Shown piece by piece: positions 16,558 to 25,823 of a DNA stretch of 64,000 nucleotides (position 1 is its first letter; every line of letters begins with the position of its first letter). The translations under genes were made by a program, and so were the position numbers. The DNA comes from Magnetococcales bacterium (GTDB taxonomy: Bacteria; Pseudomonadota; Magnetococcia; Magnetococcales; JADFYX01): positions 62,001 through 126,000 of the forward strand of contig PEAM01000004.1 of the NCBI GenBank assembly GCA_002753565.1. The letters run 5' to 3'. The notes under the pieces were generated by a model, which did not search any database, was not told where the DNA came from, and saw nothing but the letters and a program-made list of their open reading frames with translations.

Positions 16558-19305
16558 ATGACCATTTTTTCTACTATTAGAAGCCGATTTTTTACGCACC
16601 GATCCCTAAGCCGCAAGGTTCTAACCACCTCTGGCCTCATCGGTGCCTTCTGCCTGCTGGTTCTGGGTCTCTACCTCACCAACGCTTTGCGGGCGGAGTT
16701 GATCCGGCAGAACGATGAACAGATTAACAATCTGGCCCACAGTGTGCGCCACGGTCTGCACGCCATCATGCTCACCGGCAACGCCAACATTGCCCAAAAA
16801 TATGCTCAACATCTCAAAAAAACCGAAGGGGTAACCAACCTTCAAATTTTAAGAACAGACGGATCAGAAGCCTTCCAGAAGAACCGCCGGCAAAGCCCGC
16901 TTCTCTCGGGCCAACTTCAGACCCACTTTCGCCAAGCGGTTAAAGAGAAAACAAGCGTCTCCTTTGTCAAGATGGACGAGACCCTCAACCGAGAGAAGAA
17001 TTTTTTTATCCCCATCCCCTTCGAGGAGGGGTGTCAGCAGTGTCACACCGGCACCATCGGCGATGTTCGAGGTGTACTGGAGATTACCGTCTCCCTGGCT
17101 GCCATCGACAGCCAGGTCAAAGAGATCATGAAGGATTCCCTGCTGATCATCCTCATCTCTCTGTGCTTTTTTGTTCTAATCTTGGGCCTTGCCCTGCACC
17201 AGATCTTGACCAGCCCCCTGGAAGCCCTTACCGCCTCATTTCAACAGGTGGCCAGGGGGAAGCTGACCGATGTGGTGGTTGATCTAAAAAGAAAGGATGA
17301 GATTGGTCTGATTGGTCATGTTCTTGATCAACTGACATCCGGGCTTGAGGAGAGAATTCGTAAAATCAACCTGCAGTCCGGCAACATGGTCGCCTTTATC
17401 AAGGAGATCATCAAACTCCGTAACGCCATTGGTGAAAACACTCAGATTCTTTCCGAAACATCGAGCAACGTCACCACCGAAAACAGCACCCTGGGTCAGG
17501 AGATCAGCAAAATAAAAAGCCGCATCGACTTGGCTGCCAATAATGTCGTCAATATTTCCCAAGGGACAGAGGTAGTCTCTAAAAATACCGCCGAAATCTC
17601 CGAATCCCTCCTTCAAACCAACCGCAGCGTCAACGAGATGACCAAGCTGGTGGAGCAGATGGAGCAGAACCTGGGAACCGTCTGGAAAACCCTGGAAGAT
17701 AGCAACAAAGATACCGCCCAGCTAGCCACCTCTATCAACAAAATGACCAGCTCCCTGGGTGCGGTTCGGGAAAAATGCCAACGGGCATCACAAGACTCCC
17801 AGCACGGCACGAAGCTCTCTCTTGAAACCCTGGATCTGACCCAAAAACTGACCGAGGCCTCTCGAGAGATCGATCAGGTCACCACCCTCATCATGAATGT
17901 GGCAGAAGAGACCCATATGCTGGGCCTCAACGCTTTAATCGAAGCCGCCAGCGCCGGGGAGGCCGGCAAAGGGTTTGCCGTGGTCGCCAACGAGATCAAA
18001 GATCTGTCCCAGCGAACCCTGCTCGCCACCGAGAAGATCAGTACCGTTCTCCAGCGTATTCAAGACCATGCCCACGAGGTGAGCGTTTCGGTTCAAAAGA
18101 TCTCCAAAACCATCAACACCCTGGACCAGACCAACCAGTGGATCCACACCTCGGTAGAGAGCCAAGACCAGGCCATCCAAGACATCTCTCAAGCCACCAA
18201 AGAGCTGACCACCACCAACCTCTCTGTGACGGAGAGCACGGAGGTTCTAGAAAATGCCGCTACGGCCATCTCTCAAGCGGTGGTGGCTGTACGAGACCAG
18301 ACAGAGTCCATGAGCCTGGGCGCAAAAAAAGCCGCCGACTCCGCCGAGCAGATCGACCAGCAGAGCCGAGAGTCCCGAGATTTTTTGTTGTCCATCCACA
18401 ACTCCATCGAAAAAACCGACGCCTCATCCCAGCGGGTTCAGGAGAAGATGGCTATGACCAATCGGGTGGTCCATCAGGTGCAAAGCTCCGTCCACCACCT
18501 CCAAGGGCTCTCCGAAGTCGCCGCCTATCTGAGCGACGCCCTGCTATCGTCCAACACCAATATGGACATCGGCCCGGAACCCTTCGATATTCGCCAGCTC
18601 AAAGAGCCTCTGCTGGCTTTTTTGGGATCATTGGAAGAGGTGGTCTCGGGGGTTTCCAATCAGGATAGAGCATCCATTCAGACAAGCTGCCTGCTCTGTG
18701 GCTGGATTGAGGAGAAGCGGTCGACCTATGGTTCATTCTACCTGTTTGAAAAGCTGATCACCTCCCATGCGCAGCTTCACAAAACGGCGGATGAAATCTT
18801 TGACCTGACCGAGCAGGGATTGATCGACCCAGAGGCCCGTTCTGCCCTTCGGTTTTTCCGAGAGGTCCGGCGGACCCTCTTTGATCATCTCAACCACCTC
18901 TATCTGGGCCAAGAGCCACTCCAGCGTGGGCAACCTCTCATCCAGTGGCAGGCCTCCTACCAGTGTGGCCACCTAAAAAGTGACCAGGAGCATCAGCAGT
19001 TGGTCACAATGGCCAACGATCTTTTTTCTGGCACAGAAGAGGGCAGCATGCGCCACGCTCTGATACAGTTCTTGGATGTTGCCAGGCAACATTTTACCCA
19101 AGAGGAGCACTATTTACAGAGCGAAGGCAGCCCGGAGTTGGCGTGGCATACAGAGCAGAACAGACATTTTATCAACCATATGGAACAGGCACTCTTTCTC
19201 CACGAACGGGAGGATTTCCAGATTTCTCTGGATCTCTTTCTCTTTTTGCGAGAGTGGCTGCTTAAACATATGACCGGACAGGAAGAGAGCCCGTCAGCCC
19301 CCTAA
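16558..19305 (+). CDS. Chemoreceptor with haem-c motif, CZB-like domain and hemerythrin domain
   Basis: The 915-residue receptor has a first membrane helix (about 20-42), a periplasmic sensor ending in a CxxCH haem-c motif (Cys159, Cys162, His163), a second membrane helix (about 188-212), HAMP (about 213-265), and a methyl-accepting helical hairpin whose tip is near 450-480 (LNALIEAASAGEAGKGFAVVA). A CZB-like zinc domain follows at about 690-770 (CLLCGWIEEK..YG, then HAQLH), though the usual first His in an HxxWK motif is missing. The C-terminus (about 800-905) is a hemerythrin domain with DQEH, FTQEEH, H..QNRHF and REWLLKHM. It should signal to CheA in response to redox state or oxygen, and perhaps zinc or oxidants. 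The stop overlaps that of the convergent membrane gene. Confidence 0.88.
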   Translation: MTIFSTIRSRFFTHRSLSRKVLTTSGLIGAFCLLVLGLYLTNALRAELIRQNDEQINNLAHSVRHGLHAIMLTGNANIAQKYAQHLKKTEGVTNLQILRTDGSEAFQKNRRQSPLLSGQLQTHFRQAVKEKTSVSFVKMDETLNREKNFFIPIPFEEGCQQCHTGTIGDVRGVLEITVSLAAIDSQVKEIMKDSLLIILISLCFFVLILGLALHQILTSPLEALTASFQQVARGKLTDVVVDLKRKDEIGLIGHVLDQLTSGLEERIRKINLQSGNMVAFIKEIIKLRNAIGENTQILSETSSNVTTENSTLGQEISKIKSRIDLAANNVVNISQGTEVVSKNTAEISESLLQTNRSVNEMTKLVEQMEQNLGTVWKTLEDSNKDTAQLATSINKMTSSLGAVREKCQRASQDSQHGTKLSLETLDLTQKLTEASREIDQVTTLIMNVAEETHMLGLNALIEAASAGEAGKGFAVVANEIKDLSQRTLLATEKISTVLQRIQDHAHEVSVSVQKISKTINTLDQTNQWIHTSVESQDQAIQDISQATKELTTTNLSVTESTEVLENAATAISQAVVAVRDQTESMSLGAKKAADSAEQIDQQSRESRDFLLSIHNSIEKTDASSQRVQEKMAMTNRVVHQVQSSVHHLQGLSEVAAYLSDALLSSNTNMDIGPEPFDIRQLKEPLLAFLGSLEEVVSGVSNQDRASIQTSCLLCGWIEEKRSTYGSFYLFEKLITSHAQLHKTADEIFDLTEQGLIDPEARSALRFFREVRRTLFDHLNHLYLGQEPLQRGQPLIQWQASYQCGHLKSDQEHQQLVTMANDLFSGTEEGSMRHALIQFLDVARQHFTQEEHYLQSEGSPELAWHTEQNRHFINHMEQALFLHEREDFQISLDLFLFLREWLLKHMTGQEESPSAP

Positions 19306-19808
19306 ACCCTCTCATCCATCAGGGGGAGAGATGGCTTGGCAGACACCTCTTGTGCATAGCAGTCAAAAGGCTCGGCCAGTTCATCCTCCTGCCTTTGAGC
19401 CAGATAGCGCAAAAAGATCGTAATCCCCACCCCCACCTGGAGCACCACCAGAGCGATCAGAAAAAAGGCCCACTTATACTCGCCGGCCTGAATCGCCCCA
19501 ACAGCATTGGCCCGCAACAGGGGTGAGAAGAGCAGAACATTGAGGATATTGATAAGGATGGCGCCGAGGGAGAGGCCGATATAGTTGACCCGAACAAAAA
19601 AGAGCATCACACCACTGATCAGGGTCAGGTAGCCGCCAAAAAGGGGTATGAAGAGATAAAGAAGGGAGGCAAAAAAGGCAAAAAAAGCCCCACCGCCCCC
19701 TTTTCCCAGTCGATGAAGAGGAATAAAAATCATCAGGCTCAGCAGCACCATACCCAAGGCGAGAGGGATGGCATTGACTATCAAAAACTGGAGAATCGTA
19801 CTACTCAT
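19302..19808 (-). CDS. Four-helix integral membrane protein of unknown function
   Basis: The 168-residue protein has four predicted membrane helices (about 5-30, 40-68, 75-100 and 113-135) and a polar C-terminal tail of about 30 residues. A GGGGAFFAFFASLLYLFIPLFGGY stretch forms the second helix region. I recognise no family. A GGGAG-TAGGG purine run precedes the ATG, so translation is plausible. It is convergent with the large chemoreceptor (stops overlap by four bases) and has about 250 bases of non-coding DNA upstream, consistent with its own promoter. Confidence 0.7.
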   Translation of the reverse strand: MSSTILQFLIVNAIPLALGMVLLSLMIFIPLHRLGKGGGGAFFAFFASLLYLFIPLFGGYLTLISGVMLFFVRVNYIGLSLGAILINILNVLLFSPLLRANAVGAIQAGEYKWAFFLIALVVLQVGVGITIFLRYLAQRQEDELAEPFDCYAQEVSAKPSLPLMDERV

Positions 19809-20056
19809 CCCTACTCCCGCTTCGGGTTAAAGCGCTGGTTTCTCCGACGAGACTAACGGGCAAATGACACTTCAGACTACCGGAATCACTGAACAGTTGA
19901 AAGAGTCTATTGGCAAGATTATAAAAAAACATTTTTTCAATCCCCACCCTTAAGACTATACTGTCAGCATCAAAGAGCAGCCCAACCGATTGCAAACGGC
20001 CTCTCACTCCAGTTATTATCAAATGGATGAGAGGACTTACGTTTAATTAAAGAGAG

Positions 20057-21784
20057 ATGATGGCAAAAGACTCCCAGACACAGCAGCCCCATAAAGATGA
20101 TTTTCATCAGCTTGTTGAGGGCCACCCCGAAGGAATCGTCCTCCATCGAGAAGGAAAGATTCTCTACGCCAACGGCCAGGCCCATCTGATTTTTGGTGTC
20201 GACCGGGAAAAAGGGGTTCAGGGCACACCTCTGACCACCTTTTTTCCACCCGACTCCTGGCAACGTATCGAGCAGTCCATCGAGAGTGACAGCTCCGAGG
20301 CCGCCTATAGTGGCTGGCCCGCGGAAATGACCTGTATCCGCTTTGATGAGAAAGAGCTCCATCTAGAGACCATCACCACCAAGATCAACTTAACCTCAGG
20401 CCCAGCCCTATCCACTGTTTTTAAAGATATCTCTCAACGAAAACAGTCGGAGAAACGCATCCGTCATCAAGCCAACTACGACCACCTGACCGGCCTGCCC
20501 AACCGCACCCTTTTTCGGGATCGACTAACCCAGGAGTTAATCCGGGCCACACGACAAAACAGTCGGGTTGCCCTGATGTTTATCGATCTGGACCGTTTTA
20601 AATGGGTCAACGATACCTTGGGACACGGCGCCGGAGATCAACTGTTGAAGGAGGTTTCTCAGCGGCTTCAGGAGTCTCTGCGCAAATCTGATACCGTTGC
20701 TCGAATCGGAGGAGATGAGTTTACCGCCATTCTACCAGACATGGCCCGTGGCCCCCACGCCGAACGGGTGGCCGGCTCCGTCCTGACAGCCCTGGCCACC
20801 CCTTTCATCCTCGAAGGTCAGGAGGCCTTTATCTCTGGCTCGGTGGGCATTACGGTGTTCCCGGATGATGCCGAAGATATGGAAGCGCTGCTTAAAAATG
20901 CCGATATTGCCATGTATCGGGCCAAAAATGAGGGGCGTAACGCCTTTCGTTTCTACACCCCGGATATGCACGATGAGGCTCAGGAGCGGATGGCTCTGGA
21001 AAAAGATCTCCACCGGGCTTTGGAACGCCAGGAGTTGGTCATCCACTACCAACCCATCATCAACCTGCAAACCAAAACAGTGGTGGGGGCCGAAAGTTTT
21101 TTACGCTGGGAACACCCGACCCGAGGCTCCATTCCTCCCACTACCTTTATTCCCCTGGCTGAAGAGATCGGCCTGATCAGCGATATTACCGAGTGGACCA
21201 TCCGCACCGCCTGCAGCCAGGCCCAAGGGTGGCGAGAGCAAAAAAAGGTGGTTACCGACTTTATGATCTCGGTCAACCTCTCCTGCACCCGCTGTCGCGA
21301 CCTCTCCACCGATGAACGCATTAGCCAGATTTTACGAGAGTCCGGCCTGCCCCCCTCGGCTTTGGTGTTGGAGATTACCGAAAATATCCTCTCTGAGGAT
21401 GAAAACCGGGCCATGTCCATGTTGCGCCATCTGGTTAAGTTGGGGGTCAACCTCTGGTTGGACGACTTTGGTACCGGCTACTCCTCTCTGAGCGTTCTTA
21501 AAAAGCTACCGGTCAACGGCATCAAAATAGACCGGGCCTTTGTGCCGGATGTAACCAAAGATCCAGAGACCACCGTCCTGGTTGAGGCCATCATGTCTCT
21601 GGCCAAAAGCCTCAAACGTCGCGTTATTGGTGAGGGGGTTGAGCGGGAGGATCAGGCTGAATTTTTGCTGCATCATGGCTGTCTATGGGGCCAGGGCTTT
21701 CTCTACAGCAGGGCGGTAACCCACCAAGAATTTGAAGTTTTTTTACAAACAGACAGAGTGAACCGGCAACAGGAAGAGGGCTAA
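20057..21784 (+). CDS. PAS-GGDEF-EAL cyclic-di-GMP turnover protein
   Basis: The 575-residue protein has a PAS domain (about 12-130), a GGDEF domain (about 140-305) with an intact GGDEF signature near residue 218, and an EAL domain (about 325-570). The EAL signature reads AESFLRW, so the catalytic Glu346 is kept although the motif is not canonical. Other EAL residues are present (LEITENIL, LDDFGTGYSSL, KIDRAFV, GEGVE). It could both make and degrade c-di-GMP; which activity dominates cannot be read from sequence. There is no membrane segment, so PAS probably senses a cytosolic signal. Its end overlaps the convergent response regulator by four bases. Confidence 0.92.
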   Translation: MMAKDSQTQQPHKDDFHQLVEGHPEGIVLHREGKILYANGQAHLIFGVDREKGVQGTPLTTFFPPDSWQRIEQSIESDSSEAAYSGWPAEMTCIRFDEKELHLETITTKINLTSGPALSTVFKDISQRKQSEKRIRHQANYDHLTGLPNRTLFRDRLTQELIRATRQNSRVALMFIDLDRFKWVNDTLGHGAGDQLLKEVSQRLQESLRKSDTVARIGGDEFTAILPDMARGPHAERVAGSVLTALATPFILEGQEAFISGSVGITVFPDDAEDMEALLKNADIAMYRAKNEGRNAFRFYTPDMHDEAQERMALEKDLHRALERQELVIHYQPIINLQTKTVVGAESFLRWEHPTRGSIPPTTFIPLAEEIGLISDITEWTIRTACSQAQGWREQKKVVTDFMISVNLSCTRCRDLSTDERISQILRESGLPPSALVLEITENILSEDENRAMSMLRHLVKLGVNLWLDDFGTGYSSLSVLKKLPVNGIKIDRAFVPDVTKDPETTVLVEAIMSLAKSLKRRVIGEGVEREDQAEFLLHHGCLWGQGFLYSRAVTHQEFEVFLQTDRVNRQQEEG

Positions 21785-22266
21785 AACTTCTGCCTCAGGG
21801 AGAGAAGATCAAACAGCTCCTCTTCACTCAGATGGCTTTTACTAAACTGGGAGAGTCCTTTGGGAGGGGGGGGTTTTTTGTTCTCGTTGATCAACTTGAT
21901 GTTACGCTTCCAGGCCCGCAACTTGACCTCCAGCAGGTTTTCATTGAACGGCTTGCCGATCAGGTCGTCCCCACCCGAGTCGAGACACGCCACCAGTTCG
22001 TGGTCATCCCGAGAGCTGGTAAAAAAGATGATGGGGATAAAGATGCTGTTTTTTTCAGCAATCTTTTTCAGGATAGGGGCCACTTCACAACCGCTCATCT
22101 CCGGCATATGAACATCTAGAAGAACCAGATCTGGCAGGATCTCCTTAAACATTTCGATCCCATCTCGTGGTCCCGGTGCCCAAAAAAGGGTGTAGCCTGC
22201 CGGCTCCAACATCTCTTGAAGGAGCAGGGAAAACATTTCATCGTCATCAATCAATAAAATTCTCAT
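21781..22266 (-). CDS. Response regulator with short C-terminal extension
   Basis: This 161-residue protein is a receiver domain (1-122) with acidic pocket DDD at 7-9, the phospho-acceptor Asp51 in LVLLDVHMP, a switch Ser/Thr in FFTSS and Lys in GKPF. The roughly 40-residue tail (KPPPPKGLSQFSKSHLSEEELFDLL) is no known output domain. The ATG at 22264-22266 is chosen because a GGGGGG purine run lies just upstream and the receiver fold starts at once. Convergent overlap with the GGDEF-EAL gene suggests a functional link but does not prove one. Confidence 0.87.
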   Translation of the reverse strand: MRILLIDDDEMFSLLLQEMLEPAGYTLFWAPGPRDGIEMFKEILPDLVLLDVHMPEMSGCEVAPILKKIAEKNSIFIPIIFFTSSRDDHELVACLDSGGDDLIGKPFNENLLEVKLRAWKRNIKLINENKKPPPPKGLSQFSKSHLSEEELFDLLSLRQKF

Positions 22267-22406
22267 TCCGCCCCCCTTTAATCTTATCTCCTCGCAGTCA
22301 CGACTCCCGATAGCTTGTCCAGTGTAGCAGTTTGTAACATTTATGTAAAACAATTATCTTTTCATGCGGTTATATATCGTCAGCCAAAACCACATTTGTA
22401 TAAAGA

Positions 22407-22430
22407 TTAAAGACAAAGTCAAAGACTTGG
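22407..22430 (+). repeat. Dispersed 24-base intergenic repeat, copy 1
   Basis: A 24-base element beginning TTAAAGACAAAGTCAA and ending CTTGG lies in the spacer between the response regulator and the small Cys-rich gene. It matches 21 of 24 bases of the reverse complement of 30884-30907, including an exact 16-base core. Two copies in unrelated spacers suggest relics of a dispersed element. Confidence 0.5.
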
Positions 22431-22458
22431 AACCTTAGGCTCTTCCCAGACCCATCCG

Positions 22459-22734
22459 TTACTGTTTAGTGCCTATTTGGCTTGAAATCTCGATAGGATG
22501 AAAATGGGGACAGGAACCATCATCATTAAGCAGATCTTGGGTATAGATTTTCCGGCACTGGGCCAGATTGGCACACCACTCCCCCTCACGACAGTCGACC
22601 CCCACCTGGGGACGGCCTACCTGTTTTTTGGGGATGGCAGCCTGACTCTCTCGCAAGCAGGCCACACAACCGGTCGTATCAGGATGGAGCGGCAGTCCAT
22701 GGAGGGCACAGCGGGCGAGAGAGTCCTGACTCAC
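22459..22734 (-). CDS. Small Cys/His-rich protein coupled to the peptide permease
   Basis: The 91-residue protein has seven Cys, including a zinc-ribbon-like start (C-ALHGLPLHPDTTG-CVAC) and later Cys at about 48, 54, 60 and 75, the last within CPHFHP. I do not recognise a family. It is probably real because its ATG overlaps the yejB-like stop by four bases (ATGA), the usual sign of an operon gene. It occupies the position where yejE would be expected. Metal binding is an inference from the Cys/His spacing. Confidence 0.6.
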   Translation of the reverse strand: MSQDSLARCALHGLPLHPDTTGCVACLRESQAAIPKKQVGRPQVGVDCREGEWCANLAQCRKIYTQDLLNDDGSCPHFHPIEISSQIGTKQ

Positions 22735-23801
22735 TGAGCCTCATCAAAGGTGATGCGCGGATCAACCCAGACGTAGGTTAAATCGGTCAACAGCTTGGTC
22801 AACAGCCCCAACAACGTGTAGAAATAGAGCGTTGCCATCACCACCGGATAGTCCCGGTTGATAACCGACTCATACCCCAGCAACCCCAAACCATCCAGAC
22901 TGAAGATGGTCTCAATCAGCAGGCTACCGCTAAAAAAGGCCGAGACAAAAGAGCTGGGAAAACCGGTAACCAGGGGTATCATGGCGTTGCGAAAAACATG
23001 TCGATACAGCACCCCCTGCTCCGAGAGCCCTTTGGCCCGAGCCGTCAACACATACTGTTTGGAGATCTCCTCCAAAAAGCTGTTTTTGGTCAACATGGTC
23101 ATAATGGCAAAAGAGCCGATCACCGAGGCGGTAATGGGCAGGACCATATGCCAGAGATAGTCAGCTATTTTAGCGGGCCAAGAGAGGGCCTCCCAGCCAT
23201 CGGAGACAATGCCCCGCATGGGGAACAGATCCCAAAAACTCCCACCGCCAAACAGTACAATCAACAGCACGCCCAAGACAAAACCGGGAATGGAATAACC
23301 GGCCAGAATAAGGGTCGAGGTGACCGTATCAAAGCGGCTGCCGTGGCGGACCGCCTTGCGGATTCCCAGGGGGATACTGACCAGATAGGTGATAAAAAAG
23401 GTCCACATTCCCAAAGAGATAGAGACCGGAAGCTTATCGATGACCAGATCTACCACCCGTCGGTGGTGGTAGTAGGAGTCGCCAAAGTCGAAGCGAATAT
23501 AGTTGCTCAGCATGATAAAAAATCGTTCATGGGCCGGCTTGTCAAAACCGTAGAGCTTTTGCAACATCTCAATCTGCTCCGGATCCAACCCTTTGGAGCC
23601 CCGATAGCTGCTGAAACTGCTGCCTCCTGCGGTCTCTCCCCCACCCATACTTCCCCCCATATGGCTATCCTGCTCCAACAGGGAGATCATCCGTTCCACC
23701 GGTCCACCCGGAACAAATTGCAACACAAAAAAAGTCACCAACATGACCCCAAACAGCGTGGGTACCATGAGTAAGAGACGACGAACGATATAGGCGGCCA
23801 T
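22731..23801 (-). CDS. yejB: Oligopeptide ABC transporter permease, YejB type
   Basis: The 356-residue inner-membrane permease starts AAYIVRRLLLMVPTLFGVMLVTF and has six membrane segments. A Gly/Ser-rich insertion near residues 45-70 and the C-terminal DLTYVWVDPRITF are typical of YejB-like peptide permeases; LTARAKGLSEQGVLYRHVFRNAMIPL is the EAA-loop region that contacts the ATPase. It begins 8 bases after the binding-protein gene. The partner permease (YejE) and ATPase (YejF) genes do not follow, so the importer must be completed from elsewhere in the genome. Confidence 0.92.
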   Translation of the reverse strand: MAAYIVRRLLLMVPTLFGVMLVTFFVLQFVPGGPVERMISLLEQDSHMGGSMGGGETAGGSSFSSYRGSKGLDPEQIEMLQKLYGFDKPAHERFFIMLSNYIRFDFGDSYYHHRRVVDLVIDKLPVSISLGMWTFFITYLVSIPLGIRKAVRHGSRFDTVTSTLILAGYSIPGFVLGVLLIVLFGGGSFWDLFPMRGIVSDGWEALSWPAKIADYLWHMVLPITASVIGSFAIMTMLTKNSFLEEISKQYVLTARAKGLSEQGVLYRHVFRNAMIPLVTGFPSSFVSAFFSGSLLIETIFSLDGLGLLGYESVINRDYPVVMATLYFYTLLGLLTKLLTDLTYVWVDPRITFDEAQ

Positions 23802-23809
23802 GGTCTTCC

Positions 23810-25606
23810 CTATTGACTCCCCTCTTTAATCCACCAACTCCAGAGCCAACTGTCGGCGCTGTAATAGAGCGGTAGCTTGGTGGGACGATCAAACTTGTTC
23901 CAGTAGGCGATACGATGGGTGTTGAGGTACCAGTTGGGAACCAGATAATGGCCCGCAAGCAGAACCCGATCCAACGCACGACATGCCGCCAGCAGCTCAG
24001 AGCGGGAGGTGGAATATATAATGGCATCGACCAAGGCATCCACTACGGGATCTTTGATACCGATATAGTTTTTACTCCCCTTGGCATCGGCACTGGCCGA
24101 GTGCCACATATCCCGCTGTTCGTTACCGGGGGATTGGGATTGACCAAAAACCGTGACGATCATATCGAAATCGAAGGTGTCCAGCCGTCGTTTATAGAGG
24201 GCCAGATCTACCGTGCGGTAGTTGACCGCCACCCCAAGCCGTTTGAGGTTGGCCACATAGGGGGCAATAATCCGCTCGAAGGATGCCGAGGCCAGCATCA
24301 TATCGATTTGAAGAGGGGTTCCCCTGCTGTTACGCAAGATCCGATCTTTACCCACCTTCCACCCGGCCTCCTTGAGCAACTTCATGGCCCGACGCAGATT
24401 GTGGCGTATGGAGCCGGGCGGCAGGGTGGAGGGGGGCGGTTTTACCGCCTCGAAGACAGCCGGGTCCAGTTGATCCCGAAAGGGTTCAAGCAGGGCCAGC
24501 TCTGCCGGAGAGGGTTTCCCCTTCGCCGCCATTTCAGAGTTGGAAAAAAAGCTGTCGGAGCGAACATATTGACCATGAAAGAGGTTTTTATTGCTCCACT
24601 CAAAATCGAAAGCCAGGGTCAACGCCTCTCGGACCCGTTTATCCTGGAACTTTTCCCGACGCAGATTAAAAACAAACCCCTGCATCCCCGCCCCTCTTTT
24701 ATGGATAAGCTGCTCTTTTTTTATCAACCCCTCATCAAACTTATCCCCCTGATAGTCTCTGGCCCAATGTTTGGAGTTATGCTCCACCAGAAAATCAAAC
24801 TCCCCCGCCTTGAATCCCTCAAGCGCTACCACGGAATCTTTAAAATATTTTATCTCAATCCGCTCAAAGTTATACATTCCCCGATTGACAGCCCGTTTCC
24901 AGCCCCAATAATTGGGGTTGCGCTTGAAGGTGATGGTTTTCCCCGGCACCATGCTCTCCACCGTATAGGGGCCGGACCCCAAGGGTATGGTTAAATTGAG
25001 ACCTTCGAAGGAGTGTTTGGCAAAAAAGGCCCGGCTGAAAATGGGCATTTCACCAAAGATCAGGGGGAGTTCCCGGTTTTGTTGGGCAAAGTGAAAGATA
25101 ATCTGGTGAGGCCCTACCACCTCGGCCTGTTTGATATCGCGAAAATAGCCGGCATAAAAGGGGTGGGCCGCCTCGGACTGCAACACCTCCAGAGAGTATT
25201 TAACATCCTCTGCCGTCAGAGGGGAGCCATCGGAAAAGCGGGCGTCTGGGTCCAGGGTGCAGGCGACCGACAGGCCATCTTCTGCTACATGAATATCGGT
25301 CGCCAACAGTCCATACTGGGCAAACGGCTCATCCAGAGATTGTACCATCAGGGTATCAAAAAGCAGGCTGCCCAAATGGTCCGGGGCCACCCCCTTGAGG
25401 GTAAAGGGGTTCATCTTATCGAACCCACCCAGAGAGTAGAGGGTCACCTTACCCCCCACCTTGGCCCGCTCGGAGGTGTACTCAAACCCGGAAAACCCCT
25501 TGGGATATTTCAGATCACCATCCAGGCTGATACCGTGGGCGGCCCAAAGAGAGGGAGACCAAAGGAGAAGAAGTGCAAAAAAAGCGACAAAAAAGGTTTT
25601 TTTCAT
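23810..25606 (-). CDS. yejA: Periplasmic peptide-binding protein, YejA type
   Basis: The 598-residue solute-binding protein (family 5, DppA/OppA type) has a signal peptide (residues 1-22: KKTFFVAFFALLLLWSPSLWAA). The start FKYT-like FEYTSERAKVGGKVTLYSLGGFDKMNPFTLKG and later RREKFQDKRVREALTLAFDFEWSN are typical of YejA-group binding proteins. It would deliver peptides to YejB. The ATG at 25604-25606 is chosen because the signal peptide starts there; the longer frame adds 14 residues that would disrupt it. It is divergent from the MEMO1 fusion gene. Confidence 0.92.
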   Translation of the reverse strand: MKKTFFVAFFALLLLWSPSLWAAHGISLDGDLKYPKGFSGFEYTSERAKVGGKVTLYSLGGFDKMNPFTLKGVAPDHLGSLLFDTLMVQSLDEPFAQYGLLATDIHVAEDGLSVACTLDPDARFSDGSPLTAEDVKYSLEVLQSEAAHPFYAGYFRDIKQAEVVGPHQIIFHFAQQNRELPLIFGEMPIFSRAFFAKHSFEGLNLTIPLGSGPYTVESMVPGKTITFKRNPNYWGWKRAVNRGMYNFERIEIKYFKDSVVALEGFKAGEFDFLVEHNSKHWARDYQGDKFDEGLIKKEQLIHKRGAGMQGFVFNLRREKFQDKRVREALTLAFDFEWSNKNLFHGQYVRSDSFFSNSEMAAKGKPSPAELALLEPFRDQLDPAVFEAVKPPPSTLPPGSIRHNLRRAMKLLKEAGWKVGKDRILRNSRGTPLQIDMMLASASFERIIAPYVANLKRLGVAVNYRTVDLALYKRRLDTFDFDMIVTVFGQSQSPGNEQRDMWHSASADAKGSKNYIGIKDPVVDALVDAIIYSTSRSELLAACRALDRVLLAGHYLVPNWYLNTHRIAYWNKFDRPTKLPLYYSADSWLWSWWIKEGSQ

Positions 25607-25823
25607 TGTCTGACCCGTTAAACTGGCTAAAAATTGTGTCTGAACCATTCATCCATTAAAGAATGGCCTGATATCAACCTGTTTGCAAGCCTTATCCTAG
25701 AAATGGCACTTGGGCCTGTGTGAAGGGCGCAACCTGGTGGGTTGTGCCACGTAGCTAGGGACAACGGTCGTTTCCAGGGTAATAGCCCAATCGACCGAAA
25801 AGCGAATGAATAGGGAGCCAAAC

